Source of the DNA: Planctomycetota bacterium
Lineage (GTDB): Bacteria; Planctomycetota; UBA11346
NCBI GenBank assembly: GCA_013816485.1
Contig: JACDEI010000001.1
Location: 248,001-312,000 of the forward strand
Direction: 5' to 3'
Length of the DNA stretch: 64,000 nucleotides
The position numbers and the translations under genes were made by a program. The first letter of the stretch is position 1. Each line of letters opens with the position of its first letter. The notes beneath the pieces were generated by a model. It was not told the DNA's origin. It searched no databases and worked only from the letters and a program-made list of their open reading frames with translations. This document shows positions 7,955 through 17,712 of the stretch, one piece after another.

Positions 7955-9910
7955 TCAGGGGACGACGGTCGGTATGCCTGGGAGCTTGTCATCCGGCGAC
8001 CCGCTGGCCGGCTTCATCAGGCGGAGCGGCAAGGTAAAACAGGGCACCTGATCCAGCAAGGACCAGTTCGGTGGTCTTGCGTCGAGGCGCAAGACCTCCT
8101 GCATCGCCAAGGCTGCCGCCAGCGCCTGCACGGGTGGCAGCACCGTGGGATCGGTGATCCAGGCTTCGTGGGTCGCCTCGGGCCGGCCGCTCAACAGCCG
8201 ACCGAAGGGACTGACCAGCGCCTCCGGCACTTGCTCCTTGGGCGCAAAGGGGCTGTCCGGGTGGCCGGGTGTGCTGCCCTGCCAACGGTGACGCAGCAAA
8301 CGGTAAAGGGCATAAGCAAGCGGATCGCGCCGTGCGAGCGGCACGCTGCCATCACCCGTCGGTAGGCGGTGGTTCTCATCCGGGTCGAGCTCCCGCAGTG
8401 CCGCCGACGGATCGCCGATGCCGTTGAGCGCGAGGATCGCCTGCGCCAGCGTCGCTTCGCGCGCAGGTGCGGTGGATGCGCGGGTCGCTTCCAGTGCGCG
8501 TGCGCGGTTGAGTCGGTATTGTTCGGTGATGGTCTCGGGTCCGGCGTGTGGTGGTGCCGCGGTATCGAGCGCATCGACGATCGCCGCGCGCATGCTCACC
8601 GCGGCCAAGCCGCCTGGCTCGAAGGCCGCGAGCTGGATCAGGCGTTCGAGCGCGGGCCGCATGGGATTGCGTTCCTCTGCCAACAGTGGGATCGGACTGC
8701 TGAATGACGCTCCACCGGGATTGCCGCCAGCGAAGGCACGCCACCGGCTTGCGACCCACTCGGGTGCCTCCGCGGGTGTCGGTTGCCGCGTGCCACCACG
8801 CAGGCACTCGGCGCCATGGATGATCAGCCGCAGTTGCCAGCGCCATTCCTCGGGGATGGCACTTGAACTGTGCGCGAGCGCGGCGGTGGCACAGGCGGCG
8901 AGCGTGGCGAACCATTGGTCGCGCCAACGCACCACGTCTTCGGGTGCACGGTACGGCGGACGCGAACCGGTACGCACCAGGCGATCGAGCAGTTCCATCG
9001 CCAGCCCGGCAGACTCGCTGACCGGATGCGCTCCGGCCAAGCGGATCAGTTCCTGGACCGCGTCGCTGGTGCGTTTGGCCGCATCGAGATCCTGGCGCAC
9101 CAACGCCACCTGGGCATCGCCCCAGGCGAGCCATTGGCGCAGTTCGGCCAGGATCGGATCCTTGGCGTTGAAAGCGCCGATGGCGACCGCGGCGGCACGC
9201 ACCGCGGCACTCTTCTCGGTGGGATTCTTTTCCGCGTCGAGCACCAGCGCCTGACGGGTGATGAACAACGCATGATCAGGCTGCTGCGGATCGGAGAGCA
9301 GCCGTTGCAGCGTCACTGCATTGCCGGACAGCGCTTCGACCGTGCTGACGGGCAGCACGTGGCGATCGTCATGCAGGCTGACGGTGCTGCCCTCCATCGG
9401 GCCGGCGGCCTGGAAACCCCAGGCGCTCGCCGCCGGGGTGGTCTGCGGATCGAACACGTTGAGGACCCGCACCTCGTCGGCCCACACCTCCACGCGGAAG
9501 CCGTGACGCACCAGCACGACCTGCTGCGGGAAGTGGTCGAGGCTGGTGACGCCCAGCACCAACGCCGGATTGCCGCGCGTCAGCGTCAGCGACAGGCGGC
9601 TGGGCTGCCACTGGAGTTCGTAGCCGTCACCGGCCCGCCCGCCCTCGAACATCAGCCAAGCTGGGCCCGGAGGTTTGAGCGCGGCGTCGATGCGCAGGTG
9701 CATGCGCCAGGCGACGCTCGCCTGGTTGCGCGGCGCGGCGGCGTCCTGGTTGGTCAGTATCACGCTGGAGCGCGCGCCCCCTGGAATGCGGGCGAACCCG
9801 AGCTGGGTGGTTTCCGGCTGGACCCACCACGACCACACGGACACCACGGCGACCACCGCCAGGGCGATGGTCAGGATGCTACGCCACCAGAATCGTGAAC
9901 GACGGCTCAT
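7955..9910 (-). CDS. Membrane-anchored protein of unknown function
   Basis: A 651-residue protein I do not recognise. After a basic start (MSRRSRFWWR) comes one hydrophobic helix (about residues 12-28), and the rest is predicted outside the membrane. Residues 60-190 are beta-rich and look like a concanavalin/LamG-type sandwich (GYELQWQPSRLSLTLTRG, FRVEVWADEVRVLNVFDP). The remainder is largely alpha-helical with many Ala, Leu and Arg and could hold helical repeats. Codon use and strand match the flanking der and dnaB genes, which suggests a real gene. The position between two essential genes gives no functional clue. Confidence 0.6.
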   Translation of the reverse strand: MSRRSRFWWRSILTIALAVVAVVSVWSWWVQPETTQLGFARIPGGARSSVILTNQDAAAPRNQASVAWRMHLRIDAALKPPGPAWLMFEGGRAGDGYELQWQPSRLSLTLTRGNPALVLGVTSLDHFPQQVVLVRHGFRVEVWADEVRVLNVFDPQTTPAASAWGFQAAGPMEGSTVSLHDDRHVLPVSTVEALSGNAVTLQRLLSDPQQPDHALFITRQALVLDAEKNPTEKSAAVRAAAVAIGAFNAKDPILAELRQWLAWGDAQVALVRQDLDAAKRTSDAVQELIRLAGAHPVSESAGLAMELLDRLVRTGSRPPYRAPEDVVRWRDQWFATLAACATAALAHSSSAIPEEWRWQLRLIIHGAECLRGGTRQPTPAEAPEWVASRWRAFAGGNPGGASFSSPIPLLAEERNPMRPALERLIQLAAFEPGGLAAVSMRAAIVDALDTAAPPHAGPETITEQYRLNRARALEATRASTAPAREATLAQAILALNGIGDPSAALRELDPDENHRLPTGDGSVPLARRDPLAYALYRLLRHRWQGSTPGHPDSPFAPKEQVPEALVSPFGRLLSGRPEATHEAWITDPTVLPPVQALAAALAMQEVLRLDARPPNWSLLDQVPCFTLPLRLMKPASGSPDDKLPGIPTVVP

Positions 9911-10022
9911 CGGTTGGCGCAGGATACGACGGCAGACGCAAGGGGCCAGCGTGCGGCGTGACCTGCCACGCCGGCAGCGGGGTCAGTTGGGTCAGTTGGG
10001 TCAGTGGGGTCAGTCGGGCGTG

Positions 10023-11663
10023 TCAGCCGAAGAGATCCTCGCCTGCCTGGGGGGTGCTTTCCCGCCTTGTCCGCCGATCCTGATGGTAACTGGCGTCCTC
10101 GTCACCGTCCTCGGAGGGTTCCGGCGCCGCCATCTCGAAGCGCATCTTGGCCGGGAAGAAGCTCATTATCGCGTGGCCGGTCGGGCCGAAGCGGTTCTTG
10201 GCTACGATCACCTTAATCTTGCGGCAATCATCCGATTTGCCGCCATCACCGCTGTCGGTGCGATGGATGAAGATCACCGCGTCGGCATCCTGTTCGATCG
10301 AACCGGAACCACGCAGGTCGGACAGACGCGGTTCACGTGGTGCGGAACCGACGCCTTTTTCGCTCTCACGCGACATCTGCGACAGCGCCATCACCGGGAT
10401 CCGCAGTTCACGCGCCATGACTTTGAGCACGCGGCTGATCTCGCTGACCTTCTCGTACTCGCTGGCCTCGGAACGGGCGCTGTTGAGCAGTTGCAGGTAG
10501 TCGAGCACCACCAGCTTGAGTTGGTTTTTGGACTCCAGCATGCGGCGTTTGACGATCGAGCGCAGACCCTGGACGGTCAGATCGCTGACATCCATCAGAT
10601 CGAGCTGCCACTCCTTGAAGGCCTTGGCGGTGCCGGCGAGGCGCTCCATCTCATGCGTGTCGAGCGTGCCGTTCTCCAGTGCGCGGAACTCGATGCTGGC
10701 TTCGGCCGACAGCAGTTTCTTCACCAGATCCTTGCGATCGACTTCCAGGCTGAAGAACAGCACGCCGTTTTTCTCTTCGGCATGCCCAGCGATGTTGGCG
10801 ACCATCTTCAGTGCGAGCGAGGTCTTGCCCACACCAGGGCGCGCAGCGAGTACGTACAGGCCGCCCGGACGTAGCGACATCAGTTTGTCATCGATATCGG
10901 CGATGCCGGTCTTCACCCCGATCTCGGGGTTGTTGATGTGCGCCTGGATGGCATCGAGGGTCTCGTCGACCACGCTGCCGATGCCGTGCACGCTGACCGA
11001 TTTGTTGAAACGTCCCAGGTCGAGCACTGCCTGACTGCCTTCGTCGATCAACTGCGGGAAGGTGTCGGGCGTGCGGTAGGCCTTGTCGCACAAGGTCTGC
11101 AAGCGGGTGATCAGCCGGCGTTTGAGGTAGTAGTCCCACAACAGCGTGACGTTCCGGTCGATGCTCGCCGCTGGCGCGATGGCCTCCGCGAGGTTGGTCA
11201 CGGTGTTGAAACCGCCGATGGCGGCGAGCGCGCTGTCTTCGTAGCCGGCGGCCTCGTCCGCCACGGAGCGTTGATAGAGCGCACGCAACCGCGCGCGGCT
11301 CAGCGAATCAAGCTGGTCGGAGTCGAGCAGCAGTTGCTGGTGTTTGATCCGTTCGAGCAGCGCCTTGAAGTCGTAACGCGACAGCAGCTCGGCGACCGCC
11401 TGCGCGTCGACCCGGTGCCCGGCATCGTCCAGTTCCAGACAGGCGAGATAGACGATGCGGTGGTCGCGGTGGAAGAACCCCAACGGATGTTCGACCACCG
11501 CCCGCACCTTGTGAATCGCGGTGGCATGCCGGCCGTCCAGCAGCACGCCCAGGATGGCGCGTTCCAGCTCCAGGTTGTTGGGCGGTTCACGCCCAGGGAC
11601 GGCTTCATCACGTTTCGGGCGGGGGCGGGGTTGCTGGCGATCGAGGGGCAGGGAGTCGGCCAT
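10023..11663 (-). CDS. dnaB: Replicative DNA helicase DnaB
   Basis: The hexameric helicase that unwinds DNA at the replication fork. The N-terminal DnaB domain starts at PNNLELERAILGVLLDG (about residue 26). The RecA-like ATPase domain has Walker A ARPGVGKTSLALKM (the common form is GRPSMGKT), Walker B LKLVVLDYLQLL, and the helicase motifs ALSQMSRESEK and LRGSGSIEQDADAVIFI. The ATG at 11,663 gives 546 residues; the frame stays open upstream but that extension looks like non-coding sequence. The C terminus has an acidic then charged tail. The loader-type gene dciA is nearby. Confidence 0.95.
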   Translation of the reverse strand: MADSLPLDRQQPRPRPKRDEAVPGREPPNNLELERAILGVLLDGRHATAIHKVRAVVEHPLGFFHRDHRIVYLACLELDDAGHRVDAQAVAELLSRYDFKALLERIKHQQLLLDSDQLDSLSRARLRALYQRSVADEAAGYEDSALAAIGGFNTVTNLAEAIAPAASIDRNVTLLWDYYLKRRLITRLQTLCDKAYRTPDTFPQLIDEGSQAVLDLGRFNKSVSVHGIGSVVDETLDAIQAHINNPEIGVKTGIADIDDKLMSLRPGGLYVLAARPGVGKTSLALKMVANIAGHAEEKNGVLFFSLEVDRKDLVKKLLSAEASIEFRALENGTLDTHEMERLAGTAKAFKEWQLDLMDVSDLTVQGLRSIVKRRMLESKNQLKLVVLDYLQLLNSARSEASEYEKVSEISRVLKVMARELRIPVMALSQMSRESEKGVGSAPREPRLSDLRGSGSIEQDADAVIFIHRTDSGDGGKSDDCRKIKVIVAKNRFGPTGHAIMSFFPAKMRFEMAAPEPSEDGDEDASYHQDRRTRRESTPQAGEDLFG

Positions 11664-11900
11664 GGGCGTCAGCGGTGTCCGTAACGTGGGGGCTGGGGCA
11701 CCATAGAGCGGCGGGCGTTGGCGTGAGAGGCAGTTTTCCCCGTTTTGCCCAAAGTTGTTCACAGCCTTTGCGCCGATCCGGTGCGCACGGACCGTCGTCG
11801 GCTGCCGCTGCGGGTGGTACTGCGGGCGCTTCTGGATCCACCGCCGGTACACGGGATTTCCCGCTGTTAGGCCCCCGTCGAGTCGCCCAGAACGGGACTT

Positions 11901-12419
11901 TTACCCAGGGTTTTCCACAATGCCCACCAGGGCTTCGAGCAGCTCTGCGATGGGCTTCGTACCGTCAAGAACCACGTCAGCGACCGCACGATAGAGTGGC
12001 TCACGGAGCGCCAGGACGTGGCTCACTTCATCCGCCACGTTGCCGCCGGTCAGACTCGGGCGTCCGCCGGCATGGGCGGCCAGACGTTGCCGTAGGATTT
12101 CGGCAGGCACCGCCAAGTAGACACATAGACCAGCGGAAGCACGGAGAATACCGCGGTTTTCTTCACGCAGCACACAGCCACCACCGGTTGCCAACACGAG
12201 ATTCCCCGGCTTTTCCAGCGTCGTGCGTAATTCTGCGGCTTCGGCGTCGCGGAACGCGGCTTCGCCGTGCGCGGAAAAATAGGCGGCGATCGGCATGCCG
12301 ATGCGCGCGGTGATCGCTTGGTCGAGATCCGTGAACGGCCATGCCAGCCGGCTCGCGACCAGCGGACCGAGGGTGCTTTTTCCACAGGCCCGATATCCGA
12401 CGAGGCTCAAACGGCGCAT
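11901..12419 (-). CDS. aroK: Shikimate kinase
   Basis: Phosphorylates shikimate at the 3-hydroxyl in the pathway to chorismate. The 172-residue length is normal. The P-loop reads GYRACGKST (usually GxxGxGKST, so the fourth position is Ala). Substrate-binding elements follow: the DxD-like FTDLDQ, FRDAEAAEL, ATGGGCVLREENR, the lid Arg in RPSLTG, and REPLYRAVAD near the C terminus. The pathway's first enzyme (aroG) and pheA lie 20 kb away, so the aromatic genes are scattered. The gene is divergent from the Ser/Thr kinase gene, with 133 bases between the starts. Confidence 0.92.
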   Translation of the reverse strand: MRRLSLVGYRACGKSTLGPLVASRLAWPFTDLDQAITARIGMPIAAYFSAHGEAAFRDAEAAELRTTLEKPGNLVLATGGGCVLREENRGILRASAGLCVYLAVPAEILRQRLAAHAGGRPSLTGGNVADEVSHVLALREPLYRAVADVVLDGTKPIAELLEALVGIVENPG

Positions 12420-12552
12420 GGCCGCAGGTTATCGACGACCGGGCCGCTGTCTGCGCCCTCCGGCCTTGCCCTGGGCTACGAGACTCACCGGCGCTTTTCC
12501 TGGGCCATGCACTATTGCCTGCCCCCGGTGCTGGAGCTATGACCCGACGGAC

Positions 12553-15357
12553 ATGGCCCAACTCCTGCAACCAAAGCAACAGCTTGCCGGCTACGAGATT
12601 GGCGAGTTGGTCGGCAAAGGCGGCATGGGTGAGGTCTACCGCGCCCGTCAGATCAGCATGGACCGGGTGGTGGCGCTCAAGATCCTCGCCCCACGGCTGG
12701 CCAAGCAGGATCCGATCTTCGCCAAACGTTTCGTCGACGAGGCCCGCGCGGCCGGCCGGCTGAACCATCCCAACATCATCGCCGTCCACGACGTGGGCAA
12801 AGCGCCCATGCCCGGTTCGGCGGCCGGCGCCGAGCCGGACCTCGACTACTTCTCGATGGAGTACGTCGACGGCGAATCCGTGAAGGATGTCATCGAGCGC
12901 CAGGGCATCTGCCCATTGTCCTTGGTGGCACAGGTGATGCACGGCATGACCGAAGCCATGGTCTACGCCGAGGCGCAAGGCATCGTTCATCGCGACATCA
13001 AACCCGACAACATCATGATCACCAACGGTGGCGTGGTGAAGCTCGCCGACCTGGGGTTGGCGTTGCAGCTCGGGGGCGAAGAGGTGATCGGCGAGAAGGA
13101 TGGCCAGGGCCGCAACAAGGTCATGGGCACGCCGCTCTACATGAGCCCGGAACAGGCGCGCGCGCTGCCGGTCGATTCACGCAGCGATCAGTACAGCCTC
13201 GGTGCCACGCTTTTCCACATGCTCACCGGCAAGCCGCCGTTCAAGGGCGACAACGCCAAGGTGATCATGCGCTCGCACGTCTTCGATGCGGTGCCGGATC
13301 CGAAGGACCTCAATCCAGACGTGCCAGAGGGCTGGCGTCAGGTGACCATGCGCCTGCTGGCCAAGACACCGGAGGAACGTTTTCAGAATGGCGTCGCCAT
13401 GCGCGTGGCGATGCAGGCGGCGATCAGTGGCCATGGCAATCCCGGCATCTCCCGCCGCGTCCGCACCATCGGTTTCGCCAGCGCCAAGGAACGCGCTGCC
13501 TCGATGCCGCAGTGGGCCAAGTATCTGATCTACGGCTTCGCTGCGGCGGTGGTGCTGATGGTGGTGGTGTTCACGATTCCTTGGGGCGGCAAGAAGGACA
13601 CCAAACCGCCGGATAACACCACGCCGGTCCAGGCTGATCCGCAAGTGGCGGCACAGAAGCTGCTCGAACGCGTGAAGGGCACGATCTCGGCGCTGCCCGT
13701 CGATCACGAGAAGGCTATCGCTCAGATCGATGAGCTGGCGAAGGACAAGAGCATCACGGTCGGTCCGGCGCGTGATCTGCTTGATCGTGAACGGGCCGCG
13801 CGGGTCTCGGCGCAGAATGATCAGAAGCGCAAGGAGGAGGAACGTGCGTTGGTCGAGAAGGCGCGCGAACGTCAGGCGCGTACCATCGAATTGGAGCAGG
13901 CATGGGCCGCGAACAACCTGCCGAAGGTCAAAGAGTGCCTCGATTACCTCGCTACCGAAGTCGACAAGCTCTCACCCTCGGCGCGTGACCGCCTCGCCAC
14001 CATCAAATCGAAGTTTGGCGTCGCCTTGGTCGACCAGCAGAAAGTTTTCACCGATGAACTGGTGCAGGCGCAGACGATCGATGAGCTGAAGGACATCGTC
14101 GGCCGAGTGACCGCTAGCGCGCTGGCCGAGGAGACCAAGACCTCGATCAAACAGTTGGTGGTCAAACGCGCGGTGGAGATTGCTCCGCCAAAGCCGAATC
14201 AGCCGGTGGACGACCGCTCTTTGTGGCAGGCGCTTGCCAACCAGCTCGAAGAACTGCGCGGTGGTATGACCTACGGCGAGATCTCCCGTCTTGCCGACAA
14301 GGAAGCTGCCGGTTTCCCCGCGGGTGAATCGCGTACCCACGTGCAGGGCATCGCTGCGCTTGCGCGCTTGGCGGCGAAGGCCGAGGGCGCGCTGCGCGTC
14401 TACGTCGCTGATGCCACTCCGGTGGTGGAGATCATCTTCAACAGCAAGCCGACCAAGGCCATGCTGCACAGCCTCGACGAGAAGGTCGGCTTCACGCTTC
14501 AGGAAGGTGGGGCCAACGCCGAGATGAAGCAGGACCGTCGCCACGTCAGCCTGCCATTGCGCCAATTGGTGGAGAAGGCCCTGGAAGACAGCCCGGTCGC
14601 CGCCGCCGAACGTCCGGCGATGGTCGCCGCCCTGTTGTGGGTCTGGCGTCATCCGGAAGCGGCAGCGGTGTTCGCCACCATTCCGGCGCATCCGTTGACC
14701 AAAGCGGTGCAGGAACTCGAACGCAAGACCCGGGTACTCGATCTGCAGGCCAAGATCGTCCGCACCGGTGATAACGCAGTAGTGACCTATGATGGCAGCA
14801 AGGCCCATCCGTGGTTCATCGCCGACTTCGTCGGCACCGGTGCGCAAGTCGGTGCGCTTGGACTCACCTGGGGTACCAGCGCAGCCGTCCAGCCCAAAGG
14901 CAGCGAAGCCGACATCCCGTCGCTGCGGTGGAAGCAGGCCTTGCGTCCGCCATTCAGCATCGTCGCCCAGGCGATCATCTCGCCCAAGACCCACTTGGCG
15001 TTGTTCGGTGTGACCACGGGTGAACGCACCGTCCGCCTCGGCTTCAACACCAATCGCGCACAACACTCCTGCGTCGTGCTCCAGACCAAGGCCGATGGCG
15101 AAGGTTTTGAGTTGGTGAAGAACTACACCTGGAGCGGCATGTTCAAACTCGACGCCCCGCAGAAGGTCGAGATCAGCATCGACGCGGACTATCGCATGAG
15201 CCTGCGCTTCAACGACGCGCCGCTGGGGGATCCGTTGCAATTGCCGTCCGGCGGCCTTATCAGCCCGGTTTTCCAGGTGGTGCAGTTCGAGGAGTTGGCC
15301 ACCTCGTTCACCTTCTCGTCGCTGAAGATCAGCGGGAACCTGGCTCCGGCGGAGTAA
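12553..15357 (+). CDS. Ser/Thr protein kinase with transmembrane helix and large outer domain
   Basis: A 934-residue eukaryote-type (Hanks) kinase. The kinase domain covers about residues 14-280: glycine loop [11 protein letters not shown], catalytic Lys43 in [17 protein letters not shown] with the catalytic Asp148, the metal-binding motif as DLG (LADLGLA, not DFG), [11 protein letters not shown] and [16 protein letters not shown]. One membrane helix lies near 323-343 ([21 protein letters not shown]). The part beyond it is a long charged coiled region to about 560, then a mixed domain ending in a beta-rich module resembling LamG/DUF1080 sandwiches. I start at the ATG directly before the kinase domain. 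It probably signals from the cell envelope. Confidence 0.88.
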   Translation: MAQLLQPKQQLAGYEIGELVGKGGMGEVYRARQISMDRVVALKILAPRLAKQDPIFAKRFVDEARAAGRLNHPNIIAVHDVGKAPMPGSAAGAEPDLDYFSMEYVDGESVKDVIERQGICPLSLVAQVMHGMTEAMVYAEAQGIVHRDIKPDNIMITNGGVVKLADLGLALQLGGEEVIGEKDGQGRNKVMGTPLYMSPEQARALPVDSRSDQYSLGATLFHMLTGKPPFKGDNAKVIMRSHVFDAVPDPKDLNPDVPEGWRQVTMRLLAKTPEERFQNGVAMRVAMQAAISGHGNPGISRRVRTIGFASAKERAASMPQWAKYLIYGFAAAVVLMVVVFTIPWGGKKDTKPPDNTTPVQADPQVAAQKLLERVKGTISALPVDHEKAIAQIDELAKDKSITVGPARDLLDRERAARVSAQNDQKRKEEERALVEKARERQARTIELEQAWAANNLPKVKECLDYLATEVDKLSPSARDRLATIKSKFGVALVDQQKVFTDELVQAQTIDELKDIVGRVTASALAEETKTSIKQLVVKRAVEIAPPKPNQPVDDRSLWQALANQLEELRGGMTYGEISRLADKEAAGFPAGESRTHVQGIAALARLAAKAEGALRVYVADATPVVEIIFNSKPTKAMLHSLDEKVGFTLQEGGANAEMKQDRRHVSLPLRQLVEKALEDSPVAAAERPAMVAALLWVWRHPEAAAVFATIPAHPLTKAVQELERKTRVLDLQAKIVRTGDNAVVTYDGSKAHPWFIADFVGTGAQVGALGLTWGTSAAVQPKGSEADIPSLRWKQALRPPFSIVAQAIISPKTHLALFGVTTGERTVRLGFNTNRAQHSCVVLQTKADGEGFELVKNYTWSGMFKLDAPQKVEISIDADYRMSLRFNDAPLGDPLQLPSGGLISPVFQVVQFEELATSFTFSSLKISGNLAPAE

Positions 15358-15589
15358 CCGTCACCGGTGGCTCGCCACCGGGCACCGGATCAACCCCATG
15401 TCCACCCCAGGGATGGCAACGGCAGATCCGTCTGGTCGCCAGCCAACCACCGCGCAGCACACCGTGACGTTGCAGGGCCTCGATGGTGTAGGTCGAACAA
15501 GTCGGCAGGAAACGGCACGTCGGCGGTTTGAGCGGTGACAGCACCCGCTGGTAGAAACGCACCAGCAGGATGGCCAAGCGCGCGATCAT
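15329..15589 (-). CDS. yidD: Membrane protein insertion efficiency factor YidD
   Basis: A small protein (86 residues) with the YidD signature: [26 protein letters not shown] and [15 protein letters not shown], including the conserved cysteines. It assists membrane protein insertion together with YidC. Its start codon overlaps the stop codon of rnpA (ATGA), the usual rnpA-yidD coupling. The C-terminal codons overlap the 3' end of the convergent kinase gene by 29 bases. yidC, which often follows, is absent. Confidence 0.95.
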   Translation of the reverse strand: MIARLAILLVRFYQRVLSPLKPPTCRFLPTCSTYTIEALQRHGVLRGGWLATRRICRCHPWGGHGVDPVPGGEPPVTVTPPEPGSR

Positions 15590-15999
15590 CGTTGCGGCGA
15601 GGTGGGCGGACGTGATCCGCCACGTCGTTGACCGGGTTGCGCCGTGCTGTGGATCGCCTTGGGCAGCAGCTGGCGGATCTCCTGGTCGATCAGCGCATGG
15701 GCATCTGCCGGCGGATCGCAGCGGAACAACACCACCACGTCGTGACCGGCGGCCTGGGTCTTCAATTCGCGGCGGAACAGTTCGCGAACCCAGCGTTTGA
15801 GCTGGTGACGACGGACCGCCAGACGCGCGGTCTTGGTGGCGACCATCACGCCGATCCGGCCATCGGGAGCTTCCTTCGCGGCATGTGGGCGCACCAGCAC
15901 CACCACGTGGCGACCGGCCGCCTTTTGCTGGCGGTTGAACACGCGACTGTAATCGCGGCCGTCATGCAGGCGGTGTCCGGGTCCGAAGGTCGCATCCAT
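15586..15999 (-). CDS. rnpA: Ribonuclease P protein component
   Basis: The basic protein subunit of RNase P, which matures the 5' end of tRNAs. The N-terminal [20 protein letters not shown] and the central arginine motif ([18 protein letters not shown], the family's RNR-type motif as VRRHQLKR) are clear. The 137-residue length is slightly long because of a Gln/Arg/Pro-rich tail. It is coupled to yidD downstream. The ribosomal L34 gene rpmH, normally just upstream, is not found between this gene and the heat-shock gene. Confidence 0.93.
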   Translation of the reverse strand: MDATFGPGHRLHDGRDYSRVFNRQQKAAGRHVVVLVRPHAAKEAPDGRIGVMVATKTARLAVRRHQLKRWVRELFRRELKTQAAGHDVVVLFRCDPPADAHALIDQEIRQLLPKAIHSTAQPGQRRGGSRPPTSPQR

Positions 16000-16032
16000 G
16001 TGCGGACGCTAACGGCGGGCGTTCACGGGCAA

Positions 16033-16064
16033 ACGTTCCCAGGAGTGACTCTCCCTGGGAACGT
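16033..16064 (-). terminator. Hairpin downstream of the hsp20-like gene
   Basis: A perfect 11-bp stem (ACGTTCCCAGG with CCTGGGAACGT), extended inside by GAG/CTC, lies about 18 bases after the stop of the small heat-shock gene. Reading the minus strand, it is followed by TTTGCCCG, so the U-tract is weak. It would insulate rnpA from the heat-shock gene. Confidence 0.55.
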
Positions 16065-16081
16065 CGTCCGCGTCACGCTGC

Positions 16082-16446
16082 TCAGCCAGCGGTGACCGCG
16101 ATGCGTCGCGGCTGTGCTGCCTTGATCGTAGGCAGGGTGATGGTCACCACGCCATTGCGCGTGGTGGCCGAGATCGCGCCGGCATCGACGTTATCCGGCA
16201 GGGTCAGCGTGCGGTGGAAATCAGCGGGTTGGTATTCGCGATGCACCTGGGTGAAGCCGGCGGGTGCGGGATCGGCAACCACACCGTGCAGGGTGAGCAC
16301 ACCCTGGTTGACGGAAATCTGCACCTGTCCGGCTTTGACACCGGGCAGATCGGCAGCCTCACCGACAAGAATTTTGGACCATAGGGGTCACAAGGCCCGG
16401 GCATCACCGGCCCATAAGGAGTATTTACGGCCAATGATAAGGTCAT
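16082..16446 (-). pseudogene. Small heat-shock protein (Hsp20) with an apparent one-base frameshift
   Basis: The alpha-crystallin core is clear: KILVGEAADLPGVKAGQVQ, then NQGVLTLHG, FHRTLTLPDNVDAGAI and NGVVTITLP. In the assembled sequence this frame is blocked just upstream by a stop, so only an 80-residue fragment could start, from the GTG at 16,324. The missing N terminus (MTLSLAVNTPYGPVM..., from the ATG at 16,446) is in the neighbouring frame. One extra A in the four-A run on the minus strand (16,372-16,375) joins the halves as YGPKILVGEAADLPGVK, giving about 121 residues, close to normal size. Either the gene is broken or the run was miscalled. Confidence 0.7.
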
Positions 16447-16830
16447 AGTGGGGCAATCGAGGGCGTCGGAATGCCAATTCCAGATAGGAGTTTCTCAACC
16501 GCTCTAGCTGTGCTCTCCGGTCTCGGCTGCCCCGATCGCTGTGGCCGGCCTCGCCCGGTGCGCTGCCGCTGGTCGAGCGACTTCCCGCGGGCTGGGCGGA
16601 CGACCACCGGATCACAGCCAGCCGTGTGCGTGACCGCTGATTGACCATCCCCAGGTGGTTTGTAGCGTTCCGCCCTCCCATGGCCGGGTGTCCGGCCTGA
16701 TTCCGTACCCATCGCTTTCGCATGTCCCTCATCGGATGTGCTGGAAGTGCGCCGGTGGATACGGTGTTTCGCACCCAAGCGCACTTCCGAACCGATCTCC
16801 GTGCAGAGGGGATCAGGATAGAAAGAGCAC
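16447..16830. other. Intergenic region upstream of rpsB
   Basis: No convincing gene on either strand. It should hold the start signals for rpsB. A possible promoter is TTGACC (16,641-16,646), 16 bases, then TAGCGT (16,663-16,668). A nested hairpin close to rpsB is listed separately. The segment from 16,500 to 16,640 is GC-rich with no clear structure. Confidence 0.5.
16743..16788 (+). promoter_or_regulatory. Structured rpsB leader, putative
   Basis: A perfect 9-bp outer stem (GGAAGTGCG at 16,743-16,751 with CGCACTTCC at 16,780-16,788) encloses an inner hairpin GGTG-TTTCG-CACC (16,763-16,775). It ends 42 bases before the rpsB ATG. Ribosomal protein S2 represses its own mRNA through the leader in several bacteria, so a regulatory role is plausible but inferred. 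Confidence 0.45.
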
Positions 16831-17559
16831 ATGTCGATCGTCAATGTGAAGGAACTGCTGGAATCCGGCATCCACTTTGGAACCGCCGCCAGCATGTGGC
16901 ACCCGCGCATGAAGCCGTACATCTACGGCAAGCGCAACGCCATCCACATCCTCAATATCCGTGAGACCGTCCGCGGTCTCATCCAGGCGTACTACTACGC
17001 CGCCAAGCTCGGCAAGGCCAACAAGACCCTGCTGTTCGTTGGCACCAAGCGTCAGGCCCGCGACGTCATCCGTGACGCGGCCCGCGCTGCCGGCATGCCC
17101 TTCGTCGCTGAGCGTTGGCTCGGCGGCACCCTGACCAACTTCGAAACCGTGCGCGCGTCGATCCGTCGACTCGATGAGATCGAGCGCAACATGGGTTCGG
17201 CCGAGTACGCTCGCGAATCGAAGAAGGTTCAGGCCCGCGACGGTCGTGAACGCCGCCGCATCCTGCGCAACCTCGAAGGCGTGCGCACCATGTCCAAGCT
17301 GCCCGACGCGATGTTCGTCGTCGATCCGCAGAAGGAGATGAGCGCAGTGCGCGAAGCCCAGCGTCTGGGCATTCCCATCATCGGCCTGGTCGACACCGAC
17401 ACCGATCCCGAGCTGGTGAACCTCGCCATTCCGGGCAACGACGACGGCATCCGCGCCATCCAGGCAGTGATCAAGGTCGTCCTCGACGGTCTGGCAAAGG
17501 GCCGCGCCGATCAGGTCACCCGCTCCGAACCGGTCGCCCCGGTCGCCGCTTCGGTCTGA
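16831..17559 (+). CDS. rpsB: 30S ribosomal protein S2
   Basis: The protein begins MSIVNVKELLESGIHFG and contains the S2 signatures WHPRMKPYIYGKRNAIHIL, FVGTKRQARDVI, RWLGGTLTNFET and GIPIIGLVDTDTDPELV. The length (242 residues) is normal. It is followed by tsf, the near-universal order. Purine-rich GGATAGAAAGAG upstream may serve as a ribosome site. A hairpin with a weak T-tract separates it from tsf, so S2 may be made in excess of EF-Ts. Confidence 0.98.
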   Translation: MSIVNVKELLESGIHFGTAASMWHPRMKPYIYGKRNAIHILNIRETVRGLIQAYYYAAKLGKANKTLLFVGTKRQARDVIRDAARAAGMPFVAERWLGGTLTNFETVRASIRRLDEIERNMGSAEYARESKKVQARDGRERRRILRNLEGVRTMSKLPDAMFVVDPQKEMSAVREAQRLGIPIIGLVDTDTDPELVNLAIPGNDDGIRAIQAVIKVVLDGLAKGRADQVTRSEPVAPVAASV

Positions 17560-17602
17560 AGAATCTGACTGAGCAGCCTTCCGGCTTTGGTGACTTTCCG
17601 CC

Positions 17603-17637
17603 CACGGCCGGCCGTTTTCCACGGTCGGCCGTGTGTT
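17603..17637 (+). terminator. Hairpin between rpsB and tsf
   Basis: A 13-bp stem with one mismatch (CACGGCCGGCCGT at 17,603-17,615 and ACGGTCGGCCGTG at 17,621-17,633), a five-base loop, and then TGTTTGT. It looks like a partial terminator or attenuator inside the rpsB-tsf unit. Confidence 0.6.
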
Positions 17638-17712
17638 TGTCCACTCTTCTCATTTTTATCCGATTTCAGTCTCCCGTTTTGTTTCCCACTCCACTGAGAA
17701 ACCCACTCCGCC

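Noticed and set aside
11740-11930. DnaA-box-like sequences (TTGTTCACA, TTTTCCACA) between dnaB and aroK
   Set aside because: Only two loose matches, one inside aroK, with no cluster, AT-rich segment or dnaA gene. This is not enough for an origin.
16388-16922. Minus-strand frames opposite the rpsB upstream region
   Set aside because: They have no domain signature, overlap the start of rpsB and have no ribosome site. One of them supplies only the N terminus of the frameshifted hsp20 gene.
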